From NCBI GenBank assembly GCA_033220425.1, contig CM065649.1, positions 5,022,001 to 5,086,000 of the forward strand: DNA of 64,000 nt. The letters run 5' to 3'. The number at the start of each line of letters is the position of its first letter. Positions within the stretch are counted from its first letter, which is position 1. The position numbers and the translations under genes were made by a program. This DNA is from Lepraria neglecta. Taxonomy: Eukaryota; Ascomycota; Lecanoromycetes; Lecanorales; Stereocaulaceae. The notes under the pieces are model-generated. The model worked only from the letters and a program-made list of their open reading frames with translations, had not been told where the DNA came from and did not search any database. Below, one piece after another: positions 23,126 through 33,695 of this stretch.

Positions 23126-24406
23126 ATGCCTAGTCGACGTAGTCAGGGCGCTGCCACTCCACCCCAAGACCTCCTCGGCCGTGGACAGAGGCAGAAAAGA
23201 CCTTCTGCTCGCGCCCAAGCCGCCACCAGAGACCACAGGGTAGCAGGGGCAGGTGTACGTACGCCGCGTACGCCTACCAGAGGTGGTGCTGGTGCTATTG
23301 GTCTGCCTCCTCAGCTGCCTCCGCTGCCTCCGCCTCGCCCCTATATGTCTCGCGCCGAAGCTTTTGCTCGTCTTAATGAGGTGGAGCTTCCTGAATATAA
23401 TCCGCCTGGCAATAATCCTGTTGGCCTCAATCTCTCGCGTGCCCAGCTCACTCAGTAACGGGCAGGTCATCGGGTGTGGTGCGACCGCCAACGCGACGCA
23501 GCAGATCGAGTTCGAGCTCGTAAGGAGCGAGAAGAGGAAGAATGGGAGGCAGAGGTAGCCCAATTTGGGGAAGAGGAGGCTCGCCGTCGGCTCCGCGAAG
23601 AGCGAGAATTGAAGAAGCAGATCGACCAGCTCACAACATCGGATGCTGAGGAGATGGAGGTTGAGGATCAAGTAGCAAACCCGATGCTAGATATATCAGC
23701 CGTTCTGCGTGCGGACAAAAAGTTAGAATGGTCCACTTCTCTTGGAACTAAGGCGCTTGATACCTTTAAGATCGAGTTTTTTGAACAGCAGTTGTATAAA
23801 GAAGTCCAGAAAAGCGATGGCTTTACCAAGGGCTGGTCTTTTACCAGATTTCTGGTTGTCGTCAAGGCCTCCCACAGCAGAGCGACTAGAGTTATTCAGT
23901 CAATCGACGATCTTTCTGAGACGGAATGGGCCAAAGCTGTCGATGTTATCAAACAGCAATCCGGTAAATGGGCGCCCCAGCTTACTGTGAAGTTTGAGGT
24001 CTATGCCGAAATCGATAGATCTGTACAGTAGGCTCCTTCAAGAAGGCCTGCTGTCGGCGATTCTGACACAGCTGAGATCCCCACTGGAGGGGATCGAATG
24101 ACTCGAACAGATTATCTGCTTAATGAGGCGAGAGAGCAGGATGATACTCTCGCTGGTAGGACCAAACGGTTCAATACAGACCTTCTCAACCATTGGCAGT
24201 GTCACGATCCTCGCTGTCGCAATGAGGATGGCTGGTGCTTTGTCGATTTCACCGGTAAACACTATGATTTTGAACATAATCATTAGCATCAGTAAGCCAG
24301 AGCCATGGCTAATGGCGAGGAGAACGTAATATTCTACCGACCACCCGTCAAGCTGTATAAAATCTGGACTGGCCACCAAGGCTCAGTTAGCCTAGATTCA
24401 CGTTAG
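23126..24406 (+). pseudogene. Lightly RIPed pseudogene, coiled-coil and Cys/His-rich
   Basis: A single frame of 427 codons is broken by only four internal stops: TAA at 23,456, TAG at 24,029, TAG at 24,284 and TAA at 24,293. Each is one CpA-to-TpA step from CAA or CAG, so a Gln in the parent gene is likely. The protein has an Arg/Pro-rich start, a Glu/Arg-rich coiled coil (about 115-170), a globular middle, and a Cys/His-rich end (WQCHDPRC..CF..HYDFEHNH). The frame ends as it runs into repeat B2 of the tyrosine-recombinase element at 24,403. The family was not recognised; it may be a member of a repeated gene family, which would explain the RIP hits. Confidence 0.65.
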
Positions 24407-24532
24407 TGTTCTCACTCCTGAAGCTATACACACCGGCACAAGTGGATATGTAAATAGATGCTTGGGCGGTCTAACGCCAGGGCTAGCAGGCCTAGAAAGG
24501 CTACAACAGGTGCCCCAGCGCTAGAAAACTCC
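24403..24532 (-). repeat. Split direct repeat B2 (130 bp), element 3' end
   Basis: The second copy of B, differing from B1 at a few C/T and G/A sites only (B2 keeps more C and G, so is less RIPed). It forms the 3' boundary of the element against the pseudogene. Confidence 0.85.
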
Positions 24533-24605
24533 TATACCTAGGCGGTATAGACCTGGAGTGTAGATAGGCTATATATAGGCTATATATAAGGTGCGGGTAG
24601 GCGGG

Positions 24606-24785
24606 AAAGAACTGCTATAGCTCTGAAAGAGATGAACTCGACTGAAGAGCCAACTACTAGTAGGATACTTATACAAATAGTGCTCTCAGGAAGTACGGAT
24701 CTCTCGCTATAGCCTATAGTTATGGCGTATAGCTGAAACCGCATCTAATTATAAGATATACTAACCCATAGTCCCACTGTAGCGA
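24606..24785 (-). repeat. Split direct repeat A2 (180 bp)
   Basis: The second copy of A (see 28,794-28,973). It follows B1 immediately and is separated from B2 by 73 bp that include two GGCTATATATA-type repeats. Confidence 0.85.
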
Positions 24786-24915
24786 TTAGTGTTCTTACTC
24801 CTGAAGCTATATACACCGGTATAAGTAGATATGTAAATAGATGCTTGGGCGGTCTAACGCCAGGGCTAGCAGGCCTAGAAAGGCTATAACAGGTGCCCCA
24901 GCGCTAGAAAACTCC
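24786..24915 (-). repeat. Split direct repeat B1 (130 bp)
   Basis: A 130-bp repeat, nearly identical to B2 (24,403-24,532). It lies at the 3' end of the coding region and directly abuts A2 with no base between. Confidence 0.85.
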
Positions 24916-27900
24916 CAAACAACACCCAAATGACGCCCCCGTAGAGGGTTTCCGAGGAAGGCCTCACAGGGTAGCTCCTGGCGAGTATCGCTAGTACTAG
25001 CGCTGCTGGTACCGACGTAATACTATAAGTATTCGCTCGGGATAAGTGACTATATATAGACGATAGGAGTCCGACTTCTATCGCCCTAGTAGCTGGATTT
25101 CTTATTACTGAGGCCTGCCTCTTGTATAGAGGTGGCGGCCCCCCTATAGAAGGAGTATCCTGAATAATAACCTTCTACCCTGAGTAATGTAAGTACTTAA
25201 CGAAGGTAACTCGTAGCGATCTCCCTTATAAATACGGAGCCTCCCAGCTAGAAGAGGGGACTATTTAGTACGGTCTTCTACTTGAACAAATGGCGTAACG
25301 CCTTAACTGCGTATACTCTATCACCGGAAGCTGCGATAGTAAGGGTAATACCCCGCCTAAAAGGGTCCGTTTTTAATGCTGGGAGGGTAAGCTCTAGATG
25401 GTTCTTATATAGCCTCACTGAGCGACGAGTCAGGAACTACTGGCTGAATTTGTAATTATTATAATCTTTTACGGTGTAGGTAAACTCCCCTATACGGAGG
25501 AATACGGCGAATACAAGGCAAAAGGCCGTATATAATATTGAACTAGTCTCGTTATACTGGTCAAAATAAGAGAGGATCTATAGCAGTAGATCCTTAGTAA
25601 TAGGACGTCTTTCGTTTGTCCCGGCCTCGCCCTATAGGCGTCGTATACCCGCTATTATACATTCTAATTATGGGTTATAAAATACTGCGAGGCCCCTATA
25701 GCCTATATCTATATACGTTAATCTAACGCCTGTCAAGTAGGCCTTAACTGTCTTTACCTTGACCCGTTTCGTGCTAAGATCTGCTATCCAGCTAGCTAAT
25801 AAGTTTACTATTACTAGGAAGGGAGGTATACTCCCCCTAAGTATATAATAGGTGATATATAACTGCGTTAGTATAGTATACGTTTTTCGGGTTTTTATTG
25901 CTAACCCCTACTATAGGAGTCGAGCGGCTTCTCGTAGCAGTACGGTCTGACTATACCACGATTATAGTAGGTCCCGCCCTGACTCGGCGGGGATATAGCT
26001 AGGTGACCTAGCTAAGGGTATCTGTCAGCGATTTTTCGATATTAGAATCGCGAGAGGTTATTAGCCAGTTGGTTGGCTCCTGTTAGGATCCATTCCGGAA
26101 CCAAATAGATGTTATATCTAGCCGTGAGTATAGCTATATCCCTTAGTGGGGCTATGGCTAGTCTACGGATCGAGGATTTATATAGCCTATAGATACAGGT
26201 ATTATTGTCGCAATAAAGGGTTAATTTTGATCCCCGGAGTCGTTCTAACTATAGCTGTATCGCGTGAAGAACAGCCTTTATTTCTTTGAATTATATATCT
26301 TTGTGACGATAGCATGTAGTAACCGGTATACTAAAGACGTCCTGGACCGAGTGTAAATAGGCTGGGTGATTAAGAATATAGCCCCCTATACCAAGCCTCC
26401 TAGAGGCGTTAGTCTATATATACTACGATAGTTAACTAACGACGTGACGTAGTAGTTTAAGGCCATTCCAGTCCTTCAGGAAGGTATACTACTATAGTAG
26501 ATTAGCCCTTATGGCTGCGGTAATATATAGGATAGCTATTAGCCTCCGAATTGCGTTAAAAAGTCGCCTTAAGAAGGCCCTTCCTAGAACTATAATTTTG
26601 GCAGTAAATAATAGAAAACCGACTGCTGACTTAAGTTCTAAATATGGGATTATAGGCCTTTTGAGGAGGCCTTGCACTATATTTCTTGCCCTATCTAGCT
26701 TATCTAGAGGGAGTCGTACCTGTATAAGGATACTATCGAATTCAATTCCTATAAAGTCGGCTTTTATACCTCTCGTATCCTTCGAATAGTTAACTGACAG
26801 GCCTAATTTATTATATACTTGATCGAATTGATAGCTGTATACGATAGCGTCGGCTTATAGTGCCAGAATGGCGAAGAAATCATCCAAGTAGTATAATACT
26901 ATAGCCTATAGTAATACTGCGGTTATAATCCAGTTAACTGCCTTCGTAAATAGGTTAAAGAGGAACGGTACTATACGTAAACCAAAGGGTAGATAGCGTT
27001 CTTTCTAGTAGAAACCATTATAGTAGAAACCTAGTAGCTACTAGTCTAAAGTAGCCACTAGAATATAACGAAAGGCGTCTTTCAGGTCTTACTTAACGAA
27101 TTAAGCCCCTAGACCTTGTTACAGCAGCGTATCTACGGTATTATCGTATATTATATACTCTAAGGTACCCTAATCGTAAGGTATACTATTATTGACTGAG
27201 CTGCCGTATAGAAACGAGAGGTTATGAATACGTCTCCAGCCCCTATTATACTTCGGGACCAAGCCTAGCGGCGAACAGACGTACCGGGGCTCCGTCTAAT
27301 AGTCTACTAGAGTTAACTAGTTATACTAAAGCTATTTTTGAAGGTCCGCAGTTAATATATCTGGTACTACACATGCTAATTAGTAGTTTTGACTGAGGTA
27401 TTAGATGTCTATACCTCTATACCCGATTTTTGCCCCCTTCCGAAGAATAGCCGCTAGGGTCTTGGCGAAGGTTTGATCGGGGTGATTCTTTAACTATTTA
27501 CACTAACTATCGACGCGTAACGGGCCCTGATAGGGTAGATCTGGATCGGATAGATCGACGAGTGAGTATAGAAAACCTTCTACTATGTATAGTAGCGATA
27601 TAGGTACCTGCGGGTACTCTAGGAGTTATTCCGACTTGGAAATTCGATTTACTAGTAGTATCAAGTTGGTATTGTTCAAGGCCGAGTTAGCCCTTGAGCA
27701 CGTATTCGCTGGGTGATTCTACTAATATATAGAATAGATATAAAGATACCTGCAGCGGTCGCGTGGACAGTGGCTACTATTGAACGATCTATACGTAAAT
27801 AGGCCTGAAGAGGAGGATTTTGAGGTACTACTACCTGCGTATAACCTAGTATCGCCCTATATAGATATCCTTCGGACTAAGAGGTCTAAGTAGCGTCTAT

Positions 27901-28793
27901 CGTCGATTGACTAGGCTACTAGATCATCCTAGCCACTTAGGATACGTATAGTAACGAACGCGTGATAGTATGCGCGGATAGAGTTAAATTTATAGTATAT
28001 ATATAGCTCCGTAAGGCGAAGGCGGTAGTCTGAAAGGGCTATCTATAACTGTATACTTACTATAGGGTGCGCATAGTGATAAACGGCCTGGCTATATACC
28101 TCGAAACACTATAGGAGGTATACCAACCCGTTAGTCTCCTGGATAGTATCGCTATCTATACGATTAGTATAGTTATAGGCTAGCTTTATAAGGTATTCCG
28201 TTTTAAACGTTCTAAAGAAGATTTACTTGAAATACTTAATATTAACGGTATAATAGCGCTTATAAAGACTAAGAAAGGGTTTCTTACCTTTAGTATACCT
28301 GAAAGAGACTATTAGGCTATCCCCCTCCTCTAAGTCTATACTAGAAATAGATAAGTAGCGATAACGATGACGGTAACGGCGACTATATAACTTATAGACT
28401 CGATAGCGATCCTGGTGATCGCGCTGGTCCTTTAGCGCCGCCAGGCGGTATTCTAACTCGCGAATTTGATTATAGTAACTAGGAGGAGGTGTTTCGTCGA
28501 TAAGGCTTAGGCTGATAGTTCCCGAAGAGGTAGTAGATACCTGTAATTCGGGGGGGGTATAGTATCCCTCCGAGTAGCTGTTTTGGCTTATTTGCAGTTC
28601 TTGGAGGAGGTCTTGGGGGCCGTCTTGGAGGCTTTCTTGGAGGCTTTCTTAGAGGTAGCTAATTTATGTGTAGCAATAGCCATAACTAGGTAATACTAAG
28701 GTGTTTATACTTAGAAAGAGGGGGGAAGAATATAAGTATAGATAGGATGAAAGGATAGATAGACTAATATATATATAGGCTTAATTGCTGTAA

Positions 28794-28973
28794 AAAGAAC
28801 TACTATAGCTCTGAAAGAGATGAACTCGACTAAAGAGCTAACTACTGGTAGGATACTTATATAAATAGTGCTCTTAGGAAGTACGGATCTCTCGCTATAG
28901 CCTATAGTCATAGCGTATAGCTGAAACCGCATCTGATCATGAGACACACTAACCTACAGTCCTACTATAGCGA
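28794..28973 (-). repeat. Split direct repeat A1 (180 bp)
   Basis: A 180-bp repeat matching A2 (24,606-24,785) over its full length in the same orientation, differing mostly by transitions. It sits at the 5' end of the element relative to coding direction, about 100 bp before the first ORF. Confidence 0.85.
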
Positions 28974-29855
28974 GAAGTCTACACAGAAGCAGGAAAGAGA
29001 GGAGGCGAAGGCTAAAAGACAGGATGCTACCGACTTTATAGCGGAATATATATAATTCCAAAGATATCAAATGAAGATAAGAATAGTTAAGCAGATGGGG
29101 GACTCGATGGAGCGAATAAATTCACGTCAACGACATCCTACTCCTGCTCCTCCCCTAGTATATTCGCCGATACTAGCGTTGCCTCAACCTTAGTACCAAC
29201 AGCCTTAGTACTAACAGCCTCAATGCTATCAGCCGTATCCTTAGCAGTTGCCTCAGCAATTACTACAGCCTGTAGCTACCCCAGCTGCTCCAACACCTAT
29301 TTCTGCTCCTCCTCGTACCACCCCCGCTCGTAGTTCGAGTCCGATCGATACGCCGCAGGAGGAGGGGAATGTCTTAGACGGGTTCTTTGAGTGGAAGATA
29401 CAGCGGATAGTAAAGCCTGCTTGGAAGGCTCAGGTCGCTGAGGTTCGCCGGATCGTTGAGAGGGAGATATACAGTCTCTTTAGCAAAGTACTATTTAAGC
29501 TACGTTAGTCCCAGCTCGTTATCAGTCCAACCGTTCTCGCTAACTATAATATATCCTTCTTTTAGAACTTCGTGCTAGGCCTTCTACTATTACTTTACCC
29601 TGAAGATAATCTAGGGCTTAAGAATTCTCCTATCTATAGAGATATACTTAATAAGAGATACCTAGTCGCGGTTACCGTACTGAGTTATAGCAGGTTTTTT
29701 TTCGTGCTTAGAGATTATTACCCGAAGTTTAGCAATAACCCCTTATATAAAGCCTTTTTTATCTATATTATAGATATCCTTATCTTCTATCTAGTACTAT
29801 CTCTTAATACTCTTATAGAGCTTGAACTAGCTACGGAGAGTCTCCGGTTCCTAGG
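28974..29855 (+). pseudogene. RIPed ORF family fragment, Gln/Pro-rich
   Basis: Plus-strand reading through TAG stops gives a Lys/Glu-rich start (STQKQEREEAKAKRQ), then MGDSMERINSRQ, a Gln/Tyr/Pro-rich low-complexity stretch (QYQQPQYQQP, about 29,190-29,230), and GFFEWKI..WKAQV (about 29,380-29,440). The open segments 29,248-29,508 and 29,572-29,877 belong to it. The second, hydrophobic segment runs into the LTR of Gypsy A1 at 29,856. Family unknown; probably transposon-associated. Confidence 0.4.
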
Positions 29856-30268
29856 TGTTAGAACCGGAAGGTTCTAACAGGACTATCGCGAAGGACATCG
29901 GACTTCGGGTAGGACAGGTAACTCTAGCGATAATCATTATGATCAGGAGCTGATCGTTCTAATCATAAGTTTAATCAGTTAGATTATAGCCTAATCATCC
30001 TAATTATAGGATACTTGGCAGAATTTCCTATTACTATATATATAGAGTACTGCTTACTACTTGGAGTATCGTGCTTAACTTCCTATTTATTATTTACTAT
30101 ATACGATAGATCTCTTAGGCTAGGCACTAAATATATATTACTTGATTATATACCAGACTCGCTTAGTATTACTTAAAGCCTACTTCACCCTCTTATATAG
30201 TTATACCTCCATCCCTATTAAGAATTAATCTATAATACGACCGTCGGTATATAACACGGTTCGTAACA
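29856..30268 (+). repeat. 5' LTR of Gypsy A1 (413 bp)
   Basis: Begins TGTTAGAACC and ends TTCGTAACA. The first 24 nt form an inverted repeat, TGTTAGAACC-GGAA-GGTTCTAACA. It shares its 3' half with the A2 and A4 LTRs, but its 5' third (U3) is of the same different type as A3. Confidence 0.85.
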
Positions 30269-30487
30269 CTTTAAGCACCCTTAAGGATAAGTGCTACACT
30301 AAGAGACCCTAGGGTACCTACCTTAAGCTCCTCAGGAGGGAGTAGATAATAACGCCCAACTATTAACGAAGGACTTAGTAGGTATATTAAGATAGCCTAG
30401 CCCGACTTATACTATAGAGAGAGAGATAAGCTCGAGGGATAGCTATTCTAGATATTACTTTACTTAAAGTTCTAAGGAGACTTAATA

Positions 30488-30616
30488 TATTAAGAATTCA
30501 GCGCTTAGTAAGCGCTTGGCGCTTGGCAAGTAGCTTTTAGCTAAGCAAGCTTCTCTTGCTTAGAATAACCAACCAATCAATTATTCAATTGTATAGAAAG
30601 CTCCTTGTCTATAACA
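30488..30616 (+). repeat. 5' LTR of Gypsy B (129 bp)
   Basis: Begins TATTAAGAATTCAGCGC (RIPed from TGTTAAG) and ends ATAACA. It carries an 18-bp GCGCTT..-type expansion absent from the 3' LTR. A primer-binding-like AATGGTAGCAACGG follows directly. Confidence 0.85.
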
Positions 30617-30741
30617 AATGGTAGCAACGGGTCTCATGTCTTGCCGAGCACTATTCCAATTGCTCGACAGATATCCAAAGATCTAACCAGCTCGCCGCCG
30701 TTCCTAGGAACGCCGGAGCACTAGCTGCCTAGTAGCCACTA

Positions 30742-30780
30742 GTCCTCCCTATCCTCCCTGTCCTCCCTATCCTCCCTATC
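30742..30780 (+). repeat. 9-bp tandem repeat in B gag leader
   Basis: Four copies of TCCTCCCT(A/G), a pyrimidine-rich short tandem repeat near the 5' end of element B. Confidence 0.8.
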
Positions 30781-33264
30781 CTTCCGCTACGCTAGTAGCT
30801 CCTCTAAAGCCTTATTAAGCAGACCCTAAACTAATACCTCAAGCTCGTCGAGTATTATAGGCACTTACCGGGAAAAGAATCTATACTACGTGTTCCTCCT
30901 TAAAAGGTCTTCTATATCCTTAATACCCGCTGTTATAAGAATTCTTTACCGTGGCTTCCTCGAGCTATAACCCGGTTAGCCGTAATACTATCGTTGTCGC
31001 TTTCTAGCTTAATAAATTTATTAAGTTAGAATACTTCTACGCTAAGGCCGTCAGCAATCTTACTCGCTATATTATTTCTTATCTTATTAAGAATAATTTT
31101 AGACCTACCTAGTAAGGTCGTATTCTAAGTGCCTGAGACTACTAAACTCGATCACGGTCTATTAAAGTACTATCTTGGCTATCTAACTAGGCTCTAGATC
31201 ATTCTATTTTTAGAGCCGCTCTAACTAAATTCGAGAAAGATACCGAGCGTTCTAGACGACTTCTCTAGGAACCTCTATCTATAGGGAGTACGCCTCCTAG
31301 GACGCCGGTATTAACAGCCTCGAATTTTACGAACAGTAGTACTACTACTATAAGAGAAACTTCCGCTAAAGAGACTATCTATAACCGGCCTATAGGTCCT
31401 TCTAACACTAATATAGGTACTAATATTACGCCTGAAATACAAGCTATTATTACTGCTACTATTGCTTAGTATATCTATAATAACCTACCTCAGCCTGGCG
31501 AGCGTAGTCTATCTAGCCCTCCGGGAGATCTAGGTACTAACGGAGCGAATGCCGGCGGCGGCGGTAACTATCCTTTGAAGCTAGAAGAAATCGGATACTT
31601 TAATAATCTTTTCGTCTGCGATAGCCTACTTAGTACTAAGAGTAACTAAACTATCTTCTGTAATATCTACGTATTCGTAGATAGGCTTAAGAAAATTACT
31701 ACTACTAAGGGTGACTAAAAGATTGTTAAGGTATTACTACTTTGCTTAAGAGGAGGTACTCTCGCCTAGTATATAGACGAGCTTTTAGAGCTTAATAAGA
31801 GTCTATTTAGGAGAGCTAATCTTTAGTTATAGGTTAAGATACTTATTAAGTATTTTAAGGAGTAACCTATAGTAGTAGTACAGGCTTTATAGACCGAGTA
31901 TTATACTATAGCCGATACTAGGAATAGTAAGTATCCTTGTATTTACGTATAGAGTATTCGGCGATATAATAGGGTAGCCGAGCTCCTTACTAAATATAAC
32001 TAGCTTATAGTTACTTAAAATAATATATAGCTTGAATTTCGCCTTTATATCCCTAAACCGATACTATTAATAATACTTAAGTAATTCCTTAGTTAGGTCG
32101 ACTCTAAGGCTAATTTATAGTTCGAGCTAACTCGGCTAAATCAGCGAGAATAACGTTCTTAGAATTAGTAAGTCGATAGGCGGTCGATAAGATCTAGTTA
32201 GTATTAGTCTAGTAATCGTTAGCAAGGTAGATTTTCTGGATTACTATTTCCTTATTAGTACGAGCAGCGGTAATTCTACTAAGGATTTCCGTAGCTATCG
32301 TATAATAATCCTTATAGTAATAGCTTTGCTAATAGATCTCCTTATTAGTTAAACACTACGCTAATAGCCTAGCAGCTAAATCCTGCCTTTCTATCCACTC
32401 GATAACCTCTATAGATTACCGCGGGAAATCAAGGGTCGTCAGGTTTCGCGAATCAGTCTTCGAGCTAATAGAATCCTCGAGCTAGCAGCAGCTCCGGATT
32501 CGGAAGACCCGCTAGACCAAGCGGGGCTTTCTAAAATCGAGACCGACGATTCCCTCCTCGCCAAGGTATAGCTTACTAAGCGAACGAAGTTATAGAGAAA
32601 TCTACTAATAACGCTACCGAGTCTCAGCCGTCCTAGGAATATTAAGACTCTAACTTCGACCCCGGATACGGCTATAGCGGCGACTACTACGGCGACGAAG
32701 ATCTCGATTACTATAAACCTTAGCAGGACGAAGACGCCGGAGGCTATTTCGGAAGTCCTACCTTTCTAGATTCTACTATACCGAAGAATTCTAAGGCTTA
32801 TTAATACCGACGCTGTCTCTAGGCTTTTCCGTCCAAGAACTCGCTCTATAAATACCTTAGTAGTTCTAGGAAGGGTCGGCGCGCTATCTCGATATCTTGT
32901 CCAGGTTTTCCGAAAAGTGCTAGCGTTGACGCCTTAACGAATTCGGTCGAAGCGAAATCCGATACGCCTAGGGATTCTACTATTAAGGAGTCCGAAGTCT
33001 ATCTAAGCACGGTTACCGAGGCCTCCGAATCCACTAGCGCTGACGCCTCTACTTACGAGGAATTCATCTAGTCTACTACGAGCTCTATTAAGGAAGTCGG
33101 TACTGGCTATACTTTCCGTAACTATTACTACGCTATAGCCGATACCAAGCTATCCCCTGATAGAGAGATTTTCAAGCTCTGTCTAGATACTAGCTATAGT
33201 ATTACCTTACTTGATCGGGAGTACTCGCGTACTATACCCGGTTTTCAGACTCGAAGAATAGTAA

Positions 33265-33695
33265 TGTTACGATCAGGAAACATGATCAGGGATGCGCTCA
33301 TGGAGCGTAGCGCCCGTCATGGTTCGAGTCGACGAGTCGGTGTCCGACTCGGACAGACCCTGAAGGCTTGGCATGTTAAGCGATGAGCGTAGTGGTCGCA
33401 ATAAGCGCAGATGCGATCAGTGCGATCAGTGCGATCAAGAATACTTGGCATGGATTTCGTATGTCTATATATGCGGAGCACTACTCACCACTTGGAGCAT
33501 CGTGCTCAACTTGCTATTCAATTGTTTACTACATGCGATAGATCTCTTAGGCTAGGTACTAAACATATATTACCTAATTATATACCAGACCCGCTTAGCA
33601 CTACTGAAGCCTACTTTACCTTTTATTGGTTATACCTCCATCCTTATTGAGAATCAATCTATATACGATATACAGTACGCAACGTATTCGTAATA
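33265..33695 (+). repeat. 5' LTR of A2 (431 bp)
   Basis: Begins TGTTACGATCAGGAAACATG and ends CGTAATA (from CGTAACA). Its U3 keeps many CA and TG words that are mutated in the 3' LTR of the same element. Confidence 0.9.

Larger units (their letters stand above)
24403..28973 (-). mobile_element. Tyrosine-recombinase retrotransposon (PAT/Ngaro/DIRS-like)
   Basis: The element is read on the minus strand. A gag-like ORF starts at about 28,690 with a Lys-rich MAIATHKLATSKK. The reverse transcriptase has YYLDDFF at 26,893-26,873, followed by a typical DIRS-group run (LGLSV.., FIGIEFDS, RLPLDKL, VGFLLF..KI..LGRAFLRRL). Next come RNase H (LTLYCDNNT at about 26,220; EWIPTRANQLANNLSRF at about 26,090-26,040) and a tyrosine recombinase C-terminal domain (RRGxAATSIQEAGLS-like at about 25,125-25,070, then GDRSR.. 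at about 25,060). Direct repeats are arranged A1-ORFs-B1-A2-B2, the split direct repeats known for PAT and Ngaro elements. Many TAG/TAA stops show RIP, so it is dead. There is no integrase or LTR. Confidence 0.8.

Noticed and set aside
23015-23671. 218-codon minus-strand frame
   Set aside because: It is a shadow of the plus-strand coiled-coil pseudogene, whose Glu/Arg codons leave the reverse strand open.
24098-24406. Separate small gene beginning at the ATG at 24,098
   Set aside because: It is in the same frame as the upstream pseudogene and is parted from it only by one RIP-type TAG at 24,029.
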